From positions 1-64,000 of the forward strand of contig NZ_JABFCN010000001.1 in assembly GCF_013087515.1 (NCBI RefSeq): a DNA stretch of 64,000 nt, written 5' to 3'. The notes under the pieces are model-generated. The model did no database searches, was not told where the DNA came from, and saw nothing but the letters and a program-made list of their open reading frames with translations. The stretch comes from Rhizobium sophorae. Its GTDB lineage: Bacteria; Pseudomonadota; Alphaproteobacteria; Rhizobiales; Rhizobiaceae. Position numbers and translations under genes: made by a program. Shown piece by piece: positions 1 to 9,020 of this stretch. The first letter of the stretch is position 1. The number at the start of each line of letters is the position of its first letter.

Positions 1-28
1 ATAACCTTGACCAAGGCAATGCGATTAG

Positions 29-112
29 ACAACCGCTGCACACTTTTGCGCGACATGCTTTATTGCTTCGCATGCCGTTATCGCAAAGCCGCTGCCCACT
101 TTTGCGCGGCAC
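29..112. repeat. Two partial RIME-like palindromic repeat copies
   Basis: Two adjacent degenerate copies of the repeat found at 2137-2181 and 10389-10433. Each has the core ccgctgcacactttt (or a close variant) followed by a GCGACATGC-type right arm. The second copy has a GCATGCCG left arm and a GCGGCAC right end. It is non-coding and lies upstream of the first gene. Confidence 0.7.
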
Positions 113-177
113 GTATCCCCTGTGGAAATATGGCTTTCCTGCGGCGGCGGCCTTAATGGCACCTCAATTTTACTCTA

Positions 178-490
178 TAAGGAGGGCTCGCTGATTTGGC
201 CGATGCGGCATTTGCGGTGACCGGGTTTCCGGCCCCGCCATTTTCCCGATCGCGAAAGCATGGTGACGTCCCGTCTCAACGTCGGGTTTGGCTTTCGATG
301 ACCTCTCCGGTCATCCGCCTCCAGACTGCGATGCGGTTTCAGCAGGCATCATTTTCATTCCATCCCTGCGGCCCGGTGTTGTCGGGTTGCCCCTCATGAC
401 GATCCCGCGATCTCCGATCGCGACCGACAAGCGGGGCGAATACCACGCAGGCTGCGGCTTTCAAATTCGATCTAAAGGGAGATTTTATCG
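178..490 (+). other. Possible structured leader upstream of a small gene
   Basis: I see no convincing gene here. A strong Shine-Dalgarno-like AAGGAGG lies at about 179-185. It is followed by a run of short perfect hairpins: CCGG-GTTT-CCGG at 221-232, CGAAAGC/GCTTTCG at 253-259 and 291-297, and ATGACC-tctcc-GGTCAT at 298-314. They precede the 47-residue protein at 491. This could be a long 5' UTR or a small RNA; I do not recognise the fold. A TTG-initiated frame (196-399) follows the AAGGAGG, but its codon use is not gene-like. Confidence 0.3.
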
Positions 491-634
491 ATGGCAAAAG
501 GACAAGTAAGAAGCAATCGCGAGGTCCGGAAGCCGAAGAAGGACAAGCAGGCAGCGAAGGTGGAAAGCACATTCGCCAATCAGATGAAGACGGCGACCAA
601 AACCGCCCCGCAGGGCAGTGCTCCAAAGAAATAG
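491..634 (+). CDS. Small lysine-rich conserved protein (47 aa)
   Basis: A 47-residue, strongly basic protein beginning MAKGQVRSNREVRKPKKDK and ending APKK. An AAAGGGAG ribosome-binding site lies about 9 bases before the ATG. Lys/Arg/Gln richness and low hydrophobicity suggest a nucleic-acid-associated or disordered protein. I remember similar short proteins in Rhizobium genomes as hypothetical, but I assign no function. Nothing suggests co-transcription with the next gene 140 bases downstream. Confidence 0.7.
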   Translation: MAKGQVRSNREVRKPKKDKQAAKVESTFANQMKTATKTAPQGSAPKK

Positions 635-773
635 AACCTCTTATCGAGCCCCCGCTCCGCCCCCCGTGCGCATAACAGCGCAAGTGATAGCGCGTCTTGT
701 CGGACGCGCCGCGCTCCGGCGTGACACCATCACCCATTGACATGTTTTCAGAAAAACAGGAATTGCTGCAACC

Positions 774-890
774 ATGACCACTCTTCATACGATGTACCAC
801 TTCGACTATCCGCTCTTCCTCATTCGCTCGGCCGTGGTGATCGCACTCGGCTTTTCGGCGATTGCCGCCTTTCACGGCGTCACTCTGTGA
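774..890 (+). CDS. Small membrane peptide upstream of the desaturase (38 aa)
   Basis: The ATG at 774 opens a 38-codon frame with about 10 polar/aromatic residues, then one hydrophobic helix (LFLIRSAVVIALGFSAIAAF), ending at TGA 888-890. The stop overlaps a possible GTG start of the desaturase frame (GTGA, 887-890), which suggests translational coupling. The ribosome-binding site (AGGA, about 12 bases upstream) is poor. The single-helix composition supports a real small protein; function unknown. Confidence 0.45.
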   Translation: MTTLHTMYHFDYPLFLIRSAVVIALGFSAIAAFHGVTL

Positions 891-928
891 TCGAATCTGC
901 GCGCCGCAGCGAGTGCGAGGAAATCCAA

Positions 929-1990
929 GTGGCCCCTTTGGGCGAGCCCGACGAAAACCCGGAGCGATCCGCGGAGCAAGCCGCGCTTTTCGCTGAAAAG
1001 CGCTGGTTGAAGATCCTTGCCGGATATCGTCAGCCGCGGGCCGGACGCAGCGCCTTCGAGCTTGCCGTGACCGTCGTCCCCTTTGCGCTGTTCTGGGCTG
1101 CCGCATGGGCAGCGGTTCATTACAGCTTCTGGCCCGGCCTGATCCTCGTCCTTCCCGCCGCCGCTTTCCTGCTCCGGCTGTTCATGATCCAGCATGATTG
1201 CGGCCACGGCTCGTTTTTCGCCCATCGCCGCGTCGACGACTGGGTTGGACGCACGATCGGCATCCTGACGCTGACGCCTTACGACTATTGGCGCCGGGCG
1301 CATGCGGAACACCACGCCTCGGCCGGGAACCTGGACGAGCGCGGCGTCGGCGACATCGAAACGCTGACGATCGCCGAATATAACGCGCTGTCGCGCTGGG
1401 GCCGGCTCGGCTATCGGCTCTATCGCAACCCGATCGTCATGTTCGGGATCGGACCGGCATGGCTGTTCCTCTTCAAGCAGCGCCTGCCTTTCGGCATGAT
1501 GCGCTCCGGCGCCCTGCCCTGGGTCTCAACAATGGCGACCAACCTTGCCATCGCAGTGGCCGCCGCGCTGCTGATCTGGGCGATCGGGATCATTCCGTTT
1601 CTCCTGGTGCATCTGCCGATCGTGCTTCTGGCCGGTGCTGCAGGCGTCTGGCTGTTCTACGTGCAGCACCAGTTCGAGGAAACACATTGGTCGAAGGAGC
1701 CGGACTGGCAGTTCCAGCATGCAGCCCTGCACGGTGCCTCGCATTATGACCTGCCGCCGGTGCTGCGCTGGATCACCGGCAATATCGGCATCCACCACGT
1801 GCATCATCTGTCGAGCCGGGTGCCCTACTACCGGCTGCCGGAGGTGCTGCGGGACCATCCTGAGCTTGCCGATATCGGCCGCATCACGCTCATGGAAAGC
1901 CTGCGTTGCGTCAAGCTGGTGCTGTGGGACGAACAGACGAAGCGGCTGGTCTCATTTCGCGACGCGGCGCGGCTTGCCACAGCGCGATAA
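929..1990 (+). CDS. Fatty acid desaturase
   Basis: Integral membrane di-iron desaturase that introduces double bonds into acyl chains. The three histidine clusters are present in order: HDCGHGSFF, HAEHH, and HHVHH near the C-terminus. Hydrophobic segments lie between them (for example around FALFWAAAWAAVHY and FLLVHLPIVLLAGAAGVW). I chose the GTG at 929 because AGGA sits 8 bases upstream, giving 353 aa. A GTG at 887, overlapping the stop of the small membrane peptide, is the alternative and would add 14 residues. The substrate (lipid- or CoA-bound) cannot be told. A mosaic of repeats follows the stop. Confidence 0.9.
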   Translation: MAPLGEPDENPERSAEQAALFAEKRWLKILAGYRQPRAGRSAFELAVTVVPFALFWAAAWAAVHYSFWPGLILVLPAAAFLLRLFMIQHDCGHGSFFAHRRVDDWVGRTIGILTLTPYDYWRRAHAEHHASAGNLDERGVGDIETLTIAEYNALSRWGRLGYRLYRNPIVMFGIGPAWLFLFKQRLPFGMMRSGALPWVSTMATNLAIAVAAALLIWAIGIIPFLLVHLPIVLLAGAAGVWLFYVQHQFEETHWSKEPDWQFQHAALHGASHYDLPPVLRWITGNIGIHHVHHLSSRVPYYRLPEVLRDHPELADIGRITLMESLRCVKLVLWDEQTKRLVSFRDAARLATAR

Positions 1991-1996
1991 CGGGCG

Positions 1997-2181
1997 TTAG
2001 AGCGGTTTAGCTTTCACGGAAGCGCAGAGCCGCTCTAACCTTTTGTTCCTGGAATTGCTCCAGAGCATGATGACCGTTCTAAAGCGCATCGCGATCTTTC
2101 AGATTCGCTTGTCGTGCTTTAGGTCTTTGTTTTTACGCATGTCGTTGTCGCAAAACCGCTGCACACTTTTGCGCGACATGC
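1997..2181. repeat. Mosaic of palindromic repeats
   Basis: Two elements in tandem. The first (1997-2038) has ends TTAGAGCGG and CCGCTCTAA. The second (2137-2181) is the type A palindrome: outer arms GCATGTCG/CGACATGC, inner arms GCAAAA/TTTTGC, loop ccgctgcacac. Between them lies a fragment of the GGAATTGC-ended type. The mosaic separates the desaturase from the convergent SDR gene and could fold in the transcripts of both; the SDR stop codon directly abuts it. Confidence 0.8.
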
Positions 2182-2182
2182 T

Positions 2183-3097
2183 TTAGCGATAGCCTGTCAC
2201 ATCCGCCGGTCTGCCGGGCTCCTGCACTTCCACCATGTAGCGCCAGCAATCCGGCCGCGAACCGTCGATATCGTCGAAGCCATAGGTCTTGGCCACTCCG
2301 CCGCTCGACAGCGACTGGCCGTTCCAGCGGGCGCGGTCAGGATCGGCGGCGATGGCCGCAACGGCGCGGCCGACGAAGCGCGGGGTTTCGGAAATGGCGA
2401 AATGCGGCTGCACCTTCGTCGCCTCGCGCCAGTTCTCCTCGCGAACACCATAAGCATCCAGCATCATTTCGGAGCGCAACCAACCGGGCGTGATCGAAAC
2501 GGCGGTGGCACCGTGTTTCGCCAAATCCTGCGCATGCGCCCAGGCCATGCGGGTGACGCCCGTCTTGACGAGGTCGTAAAACGGCGACAGCCGGTAATGG
2601 GTGGCATTGTACTCGGCCGTGCCGTCGGTCACCTCCACCAGCAGCCCGCCCGGCCGCTCGATCATCAGCGGCAGGGCGTAATGGGCGGTGATCAGATGCG
2701 TCTCGATGCCGAGATGCAGCATACGCAGGCCCTTGTCCAGCGAATGCTCCCACACGGCCTTGTCCCATTCGAACATTTTCTCGCAGCCCCAGATGTCGTT
2801 GACCAGAATATCGAGCCGGCCGGCTTCGCCGCGGATGCGAGCGATCAATGCCTCGACCTGTTGCTGGACCAGATGGTCCACCTGCACGGCGATACCCTTG
2901 CCACCGGCTGACGTCACCAACTCGGCCGTCTCTTCAATCGTCTCCGGCCGGATATATTCGGATTGCTGAGCGCGCGTCGTGCGCCCCGTTACATAGACGG
3001 TGGCGCCCGCTGCACCGAGTTCCATCGCGATGCCTCGGCCGGCGCCGCGCGTCGCACCCGCCACCAAGGCCACTTTCTCCCGCAAGTTCGCTGTCAC
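2183..3097 (-). CDS. SDR family oxidoreductase
   Basis: NAD(P)-dependent short-chain dehydrogenase. The Rossmann glycine motif appears as GATRGAGRG near residue 15. An RxDILVND segment follows, and a YDLVK active-site pair lies near residue 190. I chose the GTG at 3097 (304 aa): GGAGG is 8 bases upstream, whereas a GTG 15 bases earlier lacks a site because it coincides with that GGAGG. The gene is divergent from a TetR regulator and shares its operator region, so it is the probable target of that regulator. Substrate unknown. Confidence 0.88.
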   Translation of the reverse strand: MTANLREKVALVAGATRGAGRGIAMELGAAGATVYVTGRTTRAQQSEYIRPETIEETAELVTSAGGKGIAVQVDHLVQQQVEALIARIRGEAGRLDILVNDIWGCEKMFEWDKAVWEHSLDKGLRMLHLGIETHLITAHYALPLMIERPGGLLVEVTDGTAEYNATHYRLSPFYDLVKTGVTRMAWAHAQDLAKHGATAVSITPGWLRSEMMLDAYGVREENWREATKVQPHFAISETPRFVGRAVAAIAADPDRARWNGQSLSSGGVAKTYGFDDIDGSRPDCWRYMVEVQEPGRPADVTGYR

Positions 3098-3144
3098 TTC
3101 TCGATCCTCCACGCTAGAACGGAGTGCGCCTAATTCATCCGGCG

Positions 3145-3184
3145 CACCTTGTATATAAACGAATGATCGTTTATATACAAGGTG
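3145..3184. promoter_or_regulatory. Perfect 18+18 bp palindromic operator (TetR type)
   Basis: The arm caccttgtatataaacga at 3145-3162 is repeated exactly as its reverse complement at 3167-3184, with the 4-base spacer ATGA. It lies between the divergent SDR (start 3097) and TetR (start 3202) genes, 18 bases before the TetR start codon. Its AT-rich arms around a CGA/TCG centre fit a TetR-family operator that would repress both genes. Confidence 0.8.
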
Positions 3185-3201
3185 AATGCAAGAGGAATTT
3201 C

Positions 3202-3762
3202 ATGCCGCGACGCCGCACACTGTCCGATGAACAGCTTCTCGCCATGGTGCTGGCGCTGATCCAGGCCGAGGGGCCGGATGCGGCGACCTTTGCGGCGGTG
3301 GCGAAAGCCAGCGGACTTTCGGGCTCGACACTGGTGCAGCGTTTCGCGACGAAAGCGGCGATGCTGCGCGCCGCGCTGCTTTATGCCTGGGACAAGCTGG
3401 ATGCGGAAACGACACGGCTTGCCGAGACCGTCCCTAAAACGCCGGAAGGCGCCATCACGCTGCTCGTCGGCCTGTCGCAGGATTATGGCGACAATGCCGC
3501 CGCCTATGGCGAGGGACTGCTGGTGCTTCGCGAGGACTTCCGCGATCCGGTGCTGCGCGCCCGAGGGGCGGCCTGGGGAACGGCACTGACGGCGGCGATC
3601 GCCCGATGTTTCGGATCGGCAAAGGCGCCGGAGACGATCGCCCGGCTGATGCTGTCGCAATGGCAGGGATCGCTGCTATGGTGGGGTTTTGGCGCAGACG
3701 GACCGGTGGATACCTATGTAGAGATGGAGCTTCGGCGCTTCCTCGCGGCAATAAAGTCCTGA
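3202..3762 (+). CDS. TetR/AcrR family transcriptional regulator
   Basis: 186-aa regulator beginning MPRRRTLSDEQLL. The N-terminal helix-turn-helix spans about residues 15-50 (ATFAAVAKASGLSGSTLVQRF). The C-terminal helical ligand-binding region contains a Trp-rich tail (SQWQGSLLWWGFG). The ATG at 3202 is preceded by AGAGGA; the frame is open further upstream, but that extension would run through the palindromic operator. It probably represses itself and the divergent SDR and is released by a small molecule handled by that enzyme. Ligand unknown. Confidence 0.88.
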   Translation: MPRRRTLSDEQLLAMVLALIQAEGPDAATFAAVAKASGLSGSTLVQRFATKAAMLRAALLYAWDKLDAETTRLAETVPKTPEGAITLLVGLSQDYGDNAAAYGEGLLVLREDFRDPVLRARGAAWGTALTAAIARCFGSAKAPETIARLMLSQWQGSLLWWGFGADGPVDTYVEMELRRFLAAIKS

Positions 3763-3769
3763 GCCCGCC

Positions 3770-3821
3770 TAGAGCATGACGCCGAAAAGTGTGAGTGGTT
3801 TCCGACGACATCATGCTCTAA
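3770..3821. repeat. Palindromic repeat, TAGAGCATGA-ended (type C)
   Basis: The ends TAGAGCATGA and TCATGCTCTA form a perfect inverted repeat. Read on the minus strand, the interior (GGAAACCACTCACACTTTTC) matches the core of the other repeats, so this is a third subfamily of the same element. It sits directly after the TetR stop. Confidence 0.75.
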
Positions 3822-3878
3822 CACTTTAACTTCGAATAGGACTCAGATTTGGGCCGACCGGCCTAAAATCATCCTGTT

Positions 3879-4355
3879 CTAGGCTTCCTCGTCGTCCTTC
3901 ACCTCGCCCACGGTCAGCGGCCAGTCGACGACGTAGTCCTCGAGATCGTCGATATCGATCTCATTTTCATTGATCGTGCGGCCGCGCGCGGAAATGCCGG
4001 CGGCATGGACGGTCTCAGGGTCGCCGGAAACGAGCGGGTGCCACCAGTAGAGGTCGCGGCCTTCGTTGACCAGCCGGTAGCCGCAGGTGGGCGGCAGCCA
4101 GGCGATGTCGGGCACGTTCTCCTTGGTCAGCTGCACGCAGTCCGGCACGAAATCCCAGCGGTTCTCATAGCTGGAGCAGCGACAGCTTTCGCCATCGAGC
4201 AGCTTGCAGCTGACCGAGGTGAAATAGATATCGCCGCTATCCCATTCCTCGATCTTGTTGAGACAACAGAGGCCGCAGCCGTCGCAAAGGCTTTCCCACT
4301 CGGCAACGGTCATTTCGGCAAGCGTCTTGCTCTTCCAGAAGGGCAGATCGTTCAT
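3879..4355 (-). CDS. YcgN/UPF0260 family cysteine-cluster protein
   Basis: 158-aa soluble protein beginning [16 protein letters not shown]. It has the family's cysteine cluster near residue 25 ([11 protein letters not shown]), then [15 protein letters not shown] and PDCVQL, and a C-terminal [10 protein letters not shown] region. The cysteine pattern resembles a metal or Fe-S ligand set, but the activity of the family is not established to my knowledge. The ATG at 4355 matches the usual family N-terminus; the longer open frame upstream adds unrelated sequence. Confidence 0.88.
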   Translation of the reverse strand: MNDLPFWKSKTLAEMTVAEWESLCDGCGLCCLNKIEEWDSGDIYFTSVSCKLLDGESCRCSSYENRWDFVPDCVQLTKENVPDIAWLPPTCGYRLVNEGRDLYWWHPLVSGDPETVHAAGISARGRTINENEIDIDDLEDYVVDWPLTVGEVKDDEEA

Positions 4356-4558
4356 CGTTCGTTTCTTGCAACAGCGACCCGCAAATTCGCGTGACCCTGA
4401 TGCATCTCTCTTGTTATCAGCCGCAAAATCAATCAATCCTTCAGCATACTCCTGATACTCGGAGAATTCTCTCTGGTATCGGAGAGCTTTGCGGCCATAT
4501 GCGGGCCTCGCGCTTTCGTCGGATATGACCGAAACGCGATCAGGCGGGAATACAGGAC

Positions 4559-6757
4559 GTGCAGGATCCGGACAACCCAGGAAATGGGCCAGAAAACGGG
4601 CTAAAAAAAGGGCCTGGAAAAGCGGCGAACGAGGCGGCGGAAAAGCGGCCGGCGAAGAGCCGTCACATTCTGCTGCGCATCGATTCCTGGATCGATTCGA
4701 CCGTCTGGAACGCCGGCTTCCGCGCCGCCGAGATCTGGGAAGACATCACCATTTTCTTCCGCCGCTTCCGCGTGCGCGGCTGGAAGCGCATGGTCTTCGA
4801 ACTCGCCGGTGAAGGACTGACGCTCGGAGCGGCCGGCTCGGTGCTGATGCTGCTGCTTGCCCAGCCCGCCTTCGAGGCGACCAAGGAGGACTGGCGCAAC
4901 CGCGGCGATTTCGCCGTCACCTTTACCGACCGCTATGGCAACGTTATCGGCCATCGCGGCGTGATCCACCAGAATTCCGTGCCGATCGACGAGCTGCCGG
5001 ATTCGCTGATCAAATCGGTAATCGCCACCGAGGACCGGCGCTTCTTCGACCATTTCGGCATCGATTTCATCGGCCTCTTCCGCGCCATGAGCGAGAATGC
5101 GCGCGCCGGCGAAGTCGTCCAAGGCGGCTCGACGCTGACCCAGCAGCTCGCCAAGAACCTGTTCCTGTCGAACGAACGCTCGATCGACCGCAAGGTCACC
5201 GAGGCGTTCCTGGCGCTTTGGCTCGAGGCGAACCTTTCCAAGAAGGAAATCCTCTCCACCTATCTCGACCGCGCCTATATGGGCGGCGGCACTTTTGGCG
5301 CAGCCGCAGCGGCGCAATTCTATTTCGGCAAGAACATCACCGATGTGAATCTCGCTGAATCCGCCATGCTTGCCGGCCTGTTCAAGGCGCCGGCGAAATA
5401 TGCGCCACACGTCAACCTGCCGGCGGCGCGTGCCCGCGCCAATGAAGTGCTGACCAATCTGGTGCAGAGCGGGCTGATGACCGAGGGCCAGGTGATCGCA
5501 GCCAGGCGCAATCCGGCCACCGTCGTCGACCGCAACGAGGTGGAATCACCCGATTTCTTCCTCGACTGGGCTTTCGACGAGGTGCAGCGGCTTTCGGCGC
5601 GCTTCCACCAGCATTCGCTGATCGTGCGCACGACGATCGACATGGGCATCCAGCAGGCGGCGGAGGATTCGGTCGAGACGTCGCTGCGCGAATATGGCGA
5701 GGCCTATCACGCCAAGCAGGGCGCGATGGTGATGATCGAAAACGGCGGCGCCGTGCGCGCCATGGTCGGCGGCCGGGATTACGGCGAGAGCCAGTTCAAC
5801 CGCGCCACCAGGGCGCTGCGCCAGCCGGGTTCCTCCTTCAAGGTCTACACCTATGCGGTGGCGATGGAGAGCGGGATGACGCCGCAGACGACCATTGTCG
5901 ATGCGCCGATCTACTGGGGCAATTGGAGCCCGCACAATTATGCCAATCGCTATGTCGGCCGCATAACACTCGAGACCGCGATCGCCCAGTCGATCAACAC
6001 GATCCCGGTGCGGCTCGCCAAGGAAAAACTCGGTATTCAGCCGATCCGGGCGATGGCGAAAAACCTCGGCGTCGAAACCCCGATCCGCGACGACGTTACC
6101 ATCCCGATCGGCACCTCCGAGGTGACGGTGCTCGACCAGGCGACCGCCTATGCCACCTTCCCGGCCGGCGGCTACCAGTCGCGCCGCCACGGCATCACCC
6201 AGATTCTCGATTACGACGGCGACGTGCTCTACGATTTCGACCGCGACGAGCCGGCGCCGAAGCGTGTGCTCTCCGAACAGGCCGATGCCTATATGAACCA
6301 GATGCTGTCGCGCGTTCCCTATGTCGGCACGGCGCGCAAAGCGGCCCTCGACAACGGCATCCTGACGGCCGGCAAGACCGGCACGACCCAGGCCTATCGC
6401 GACGCCTGGTTCGTCGGCTTCACCGGCAATTACACCTGCGCCGTCTGGTTCGGCAATGACGACTACACCTCGACCAACGAGATGACCGGCGGTTCGCTGC
6501 CGGCGATGACTTTCAAGCGCGCCATGGATTACGCCCATCAGGGCGTCACGCTGCGCGCTATCCCCGGCGTCGAAAACCCCCTGCCCTCGGAAAAGGACCT
6601 CGCCAAGACCGCCGCCGCCAAGCCGCAGGACGGATTGCCGCAACTCATCCGGCCGCGCATGCTGTCGGTTCAATCGACCGGCATCCTCAAGAGGCTCGCC
6701 GAGAAGCTGAAGGATGCCGCCCCGCTGGCGCCGGCGAAGGTCGCGAGCGTGGAATAG
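4559..6757 (+). CDS. Class A penicillin-binding protein (PBP1A-like)
   Basis: Bifunctional peptidoglycan glycosyltransferase/transpeptidase of the inner membrane, 732 aa. A charged cytoplasmic tail rich in Lys/Glu is followed by a membrane segment near residue 95. The GT51 domain carries [10 protein letters not shown] (catalytic Glu near 157), [12 protein letters not shown] and GGGTFG. The transpeptidase domain has RQPGSSFK (catalytic Ser near 424), AQSIN and KTGTT (near 605). It starts at a GTG after AGGA. It polymerises lipid II and cross-links peptides, and would be a beta-lactam target. It is monocistronic or weakly linked to the next pair. Confidence 0.93.
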   Translation: MQDPDNPGNGPENGLKKGPGKAANEAAEKRPAKSRHILLRIDSWIDSTVWNAGFRAAEIWEDITIFFRRFRVRGWKRMVFELAGEGLTLGAAGSVLMLLLAQPAFEATKEDWRNRGDFAVTFTDRYGNVIGHRGVIHQNSVPIDELPDSLIKSVIATEDRRFFDHFGIDFIGLFRAMSENARAGEVVQGGSTLTQQLAKNLFLSNERSIDRKVTEAFLALWLEANLSKKEILSTYLDRAYMGGGTFGAAAAAQFYFGKNITDVNLAESAMLAGLFKAPAKYAPHVNLPAARARANEVLTNLVQSGLMTEGQVIAARRNPATVVDRNEVESPDFFLDWAFDEVQRLSARFHQHSLIVRTTIDMGIQQAAEDSVETSLREYGEAYHAKQGAMVMIENGGAVRAMVGGRDYGESQFNRATRALRQPGSSFKVYTYAVAMESGMTPQTTIVDAPIYWGNWSPHNYANRYVGRITLETAIAQSINTIPVRLAKEKLGIQPIRAMAKNLGVETPIRDDVTIPIGTSEVTVLDQATAYATFPAGGYQSRRHGITQILDYDGDVLYDFDRDEPAPKRVLSEQADAYMNQMLSRVPYVGTARKAALDNGILTAGKTGTTQAYRDAWFVGFTGNYTCAVWFGNDDYTSTNEMTGGSLPAMTFKRAMDYAHQGVTLRAIPGVENPLPSEKDLAKTAAAKPQDGLPQLIRPRMLSVQSTGILKRLAEKLKDAAPLAPAKVASVE

Positions 6758-6963
6758 CCCGCCACGCCCCACGTCCAGATCTCAAATCAGCATCCGCCGT
6801 CATCGATGCGTCGGCGTGGTTTGCCGTCGCCGGCCGCGGCATGACGGCTTTGCCACACTTGGCATGACCGTGGATCAATCGGCGCCTATGTCACTGCCCG
6901 GCATTCCACCCTGCCAGAATCAGTGGTAACCCTTTCATCCGATATGGTTTCCAAGGTCATAAC

Positions 6964-7551
6964 GTGTTTCGATTCCCCCTCTTTATCGCGATCACGCTGA
7001 TCGTCGCCTTCGGCGGCGGGATCATGATTTCGCTTTATGCGCTGGACGCGACACAGGGTTTTGGAGCGATCAAGCTCGGCGCCTGGGAGGCCTTTCCAGC
7101 GTTGCAGACGGTCGAGGCCGATCCCTATGCCAAGTCGCACCGGGCGCGCGCCGGCAAGCTGCTCTATGGCAGCGCCGAGGGCCTGACCTTCACGGCGAGC
7201 GTCGACGACGAAGGCGCGCGACTGAATGCCGGCTGCCGCTACCGCATCAGCGGGCAGACGCCGCCTGCCCGGCTCTGGACCCTCTTTACCGCCGACAATG
7301 GCGGCAATCCGGCGGCGGTGAAGACCGGACATCCCTCAGCGCTCAATTCCTGGACGGTGCTGCGCAATCAAGACAGCAGTTTCTCGGTCGAGATCTCAGC
7401 TGCCGCACAGCCGGGCAACTGGCTGGCCTTGCCAGAGGCCGGTACTTTCCGGCTGGTACTGACGCTGTTCGACACACCGACCGCCGGCAGTTCCGGGGTG
7501 ATCGACCTCGCCATGCCGAAGCTCACCAAGACCGGATGCGGCAATGCTTAG
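6964..7551 (+). CDS. DUF1214 domain membrane protein
   Basis: 195-aa protein with an N-terminal hydrophobic anchor (FIAITLIVAFGGGIMISLYAL) and an outer beta-rich domain with the DUF1214-type C-terminal half (RYRISGQTPPARLWTLFTAD, then GNWLALPEAGTFRLVLTLFDTP). It starts at GTG 6964 and its stop overlaps the next start by 8 bases (ATGCTTAG), so the two are translationally coupled. In larger proteins DUF1254 and DUF1214 are joined in one chain; here they are separate anchored proteins. Function unknown, probably periplasmic. Confidence 0.8.
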   Translation: MFRFPLFIAITLIVAFGGGIMISLYALDATQGFGAIKLGAWEAFPALQTVEADPYAKSHRARAGKLLYGSAEGLTFTASVDDEGARLNAGCRYRISGQTPPARLWTLFTADNGGNPAAVKTGHPSALNSWTVLRNQDSSFSVEISAAAQPGNWLALPEAGTFRLVLTLFDTPTAGSSGVIDLAMPKLTKTGCGNA

Positions 7552-8092
7552 GATATTCTTCGCCGTCCTGACCGGCCTTTTCGGCGCAGCTCTGCTGCAT
7601 CTCGTCATCATCCTGTCGCTGCCGCATTTCACCGGCAAAGATGCGGCGACCCGCGTGGAGGCGGAGGGCGACCTCAACAATTTCTACCTGCTCGGCGACC
7701 GATATGATGAGGCTGGCCTTGCCAATGGCGACCCCTTCCTGCGCACCGCCGTCTGCTCCTTCGACGTCGAGGATGCGCCGGTGCATTTCACCGCCAAGGG
7801 CAATGTGCCCTTCTGGTCGATCGCGATCTACGACAGCGCCTCCAACGAGGTCTTCAGCATGAACGACAGGACATCGGTGGGCGGCGCGCTTGATGTGCTG
7901 GCCGGCAGTCCCATCCAGCTGACCGACCTGCGCAAAAACTTGCCGCAGGAGCTGGAGCAGGCGATCCTGGTGGAAATGGCACGGCCGGACGGTTATGCCG
8001 TGCTGCGGACTCTGGCGCCGCAGGCGAGCTTCGATGAGGCTGCGCGCAACTTCCTGACGGAAGCCGGCTGCGAGGAATTCGCCGCTCGCTGA
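7544..8092 (+). CDS. DUF1254 domain membrane protein
   Basis: 182 aa with an N-terminal transmembrane helix (FFAVLTGLFGAALLHLVIIL). The soluble domain contains DPFLRTAVCSFDV and FWSIAIYDSASNEVFSMNDR, as in DUF1254 proteins. The ATG lies inside the end of the DUF1214 gene. The pair probably forms a periplasm-facing complex; no catalytic residues can be named. Confidence 0.8.
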   Translation: MLRIFFAVLTGLFGAALLHLVIILSLPHFTGKDAATRVEAEGDLNNFYLLGDRYDEAGLANGDPFLRTAVCSFDVEDAPVHFTAKGNVPFWSIAIYDSASNEVFSMNDRTSVGGALDVLAGSPIQLTDLRKNLPQELEQAILVEMARPDGYAVLRTLAPQASFDEAARNFLTEAGCEEFAAR

Positions 8093-8105
8093 GGTTGAAG
8101 AGCGG

Positions 8106-8273
8106 TTACTTCTTGTTGACGCGCGGCGCGGGCGCCGGACGATGTTTCGGGCTCTCGGTCAACCGCTCGTAGCGGACGCCGGTGAACCAAAGGATCTTGG
8201 CTTCGCGGGGCTCTTTGTCCGGGCGACGCGGCGCCCGCGGCCGCCGATCCGCCAATGCGACTACTATTGCCAT
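8106..8273 (-). CDS. Small basic conserved protein (55 aa)
   Basis: MAIVVALADRRPRAPRRPDK at the start and PAPAPRVNKK at the end, with WFTGVRYERL in the middle; rich in Arg and Pro. I chose this ATG because GGAG lies 6 bases upstream; an ATG 12 bases earlier lacks a site. It ends 13 bases from the end of the convergent DUF1254 gene. Function unknown. Confidence 0.6.
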   Translation of the reverse strand: MAIVVALADRRPRAPRRPDKEPREAKILWFTGVRYERLTESPKHRPAPAPRVNKK

Positions 8274-8813
8274 TCTCGTCTCCATGCACTGCCCGAGACG
8301 GATGAAGTTGCGATGGATTTCACCCTGCCCGCCAATGTGCGGGCCGGCGCGTCCTGCAGTGCCGGGATGACCGGACCGAGGGCATTCGCGCCTTTCCCAC
8401 GGCACCTGATTGAAATACCGTGATGCGGAGTTTCAACGATCCAAATACTCAAATCGCGTCGTTCCTATCCGAATTGAGACAGATGACAGTTAACAGTTTA
8501 CTAATGTTCGGGGGATGCCAAACACAGTTCACGTCACTTCCTCTTTAACGCTCGAAGAGTTGATTTGGTTTCACGCCGCCCGCGCAAACGGCCGGCTGGA
8601 ATCAACGGATAAAATTAGAAACAATTCATATAGTTGGCAACGGCGTTGCAATCCGCCTTCCGGGGAAATGGCGATGTTGCAAAAATACATCATGAAAATA
8701 TTTAATTGCGAGGCGTTCAGATGCGCGTATGTTCTCTCCTGTCGGTCACACGTTTCCGGGCTCCGACCGATCGCGGATTTTCCACGTTCTTGCCGGAATG
8801 CGGAGGGCAAGCG
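8274..8813. other. Intergenic region without an identified gene
   Basis: 540 bases between two outward-facing small genes, so it should hold both promoters. The stretch 8600-8710 is AT-rich compared with its surroundings. Open frames here have no ribosome-binding site and poor codon use. I see no repeat copy or clear hairpin. Confidence 0.5.
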
Positions 8814-9020
8814 ATGTCTTTGCTGGTGAATTCATCTTTCTCGCCTCAAGATCTCGACGTGCTGAGCAGTGCGCTCGATGCCTGGTGCTCGGAACGGCGC
8901 ATCGACATCAAAAGCGTCGACGCGCAATTCGCGGCATCCGCAGCACTCGACCTATATCAGGCCGGTTACTGCAGCCGCGAAAAGCTGCTGCACGCGCTGC
9001 GCGATCACAGGGTCGCCTGA
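8814..9020 (+). CDS. Conserved small protein (68 aa)
   Basis: Begins MSLLVNSSFSPQDLDVLSSAL, with CSERRID in the middle and LHALRDHRVA at the end. It is mixed alpha-helical and soluble, with no membrane segment. GGAGG lies 7 bases before the ATG and fixes the start; the frame is open upstream but without a site. I recall proteins of this kind as hypothetical in Rhizobiaceae. No operon partner within 300 bases. Confidence 0.65.
   Translation: MSLLVNSSFSPQDLDVLSSALDAWCSERRIDIKSVDAQFAASAALDLYQAGYCSREKLLHALRDHRVA

Noticed and set aside
196..399. 67-codon frame starting at TTG after AAGGAGG
   Set aside because: Good ribosome-binding site but codon use is not gene-like and the region is full of hairpins; kept only as part of the leader.
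5546..6772. Long open frame opposite the penicillin-binding protein
   Set aside because: Antisense shadow of a GC-rich gene; no domain is visible.
8515..8829. 104-codon frame overlapping the start of the 8814 gene
   Set aside because: No Shine-Dalgarno sequence, Cys/Arg-rich product and overlap with a better gene.
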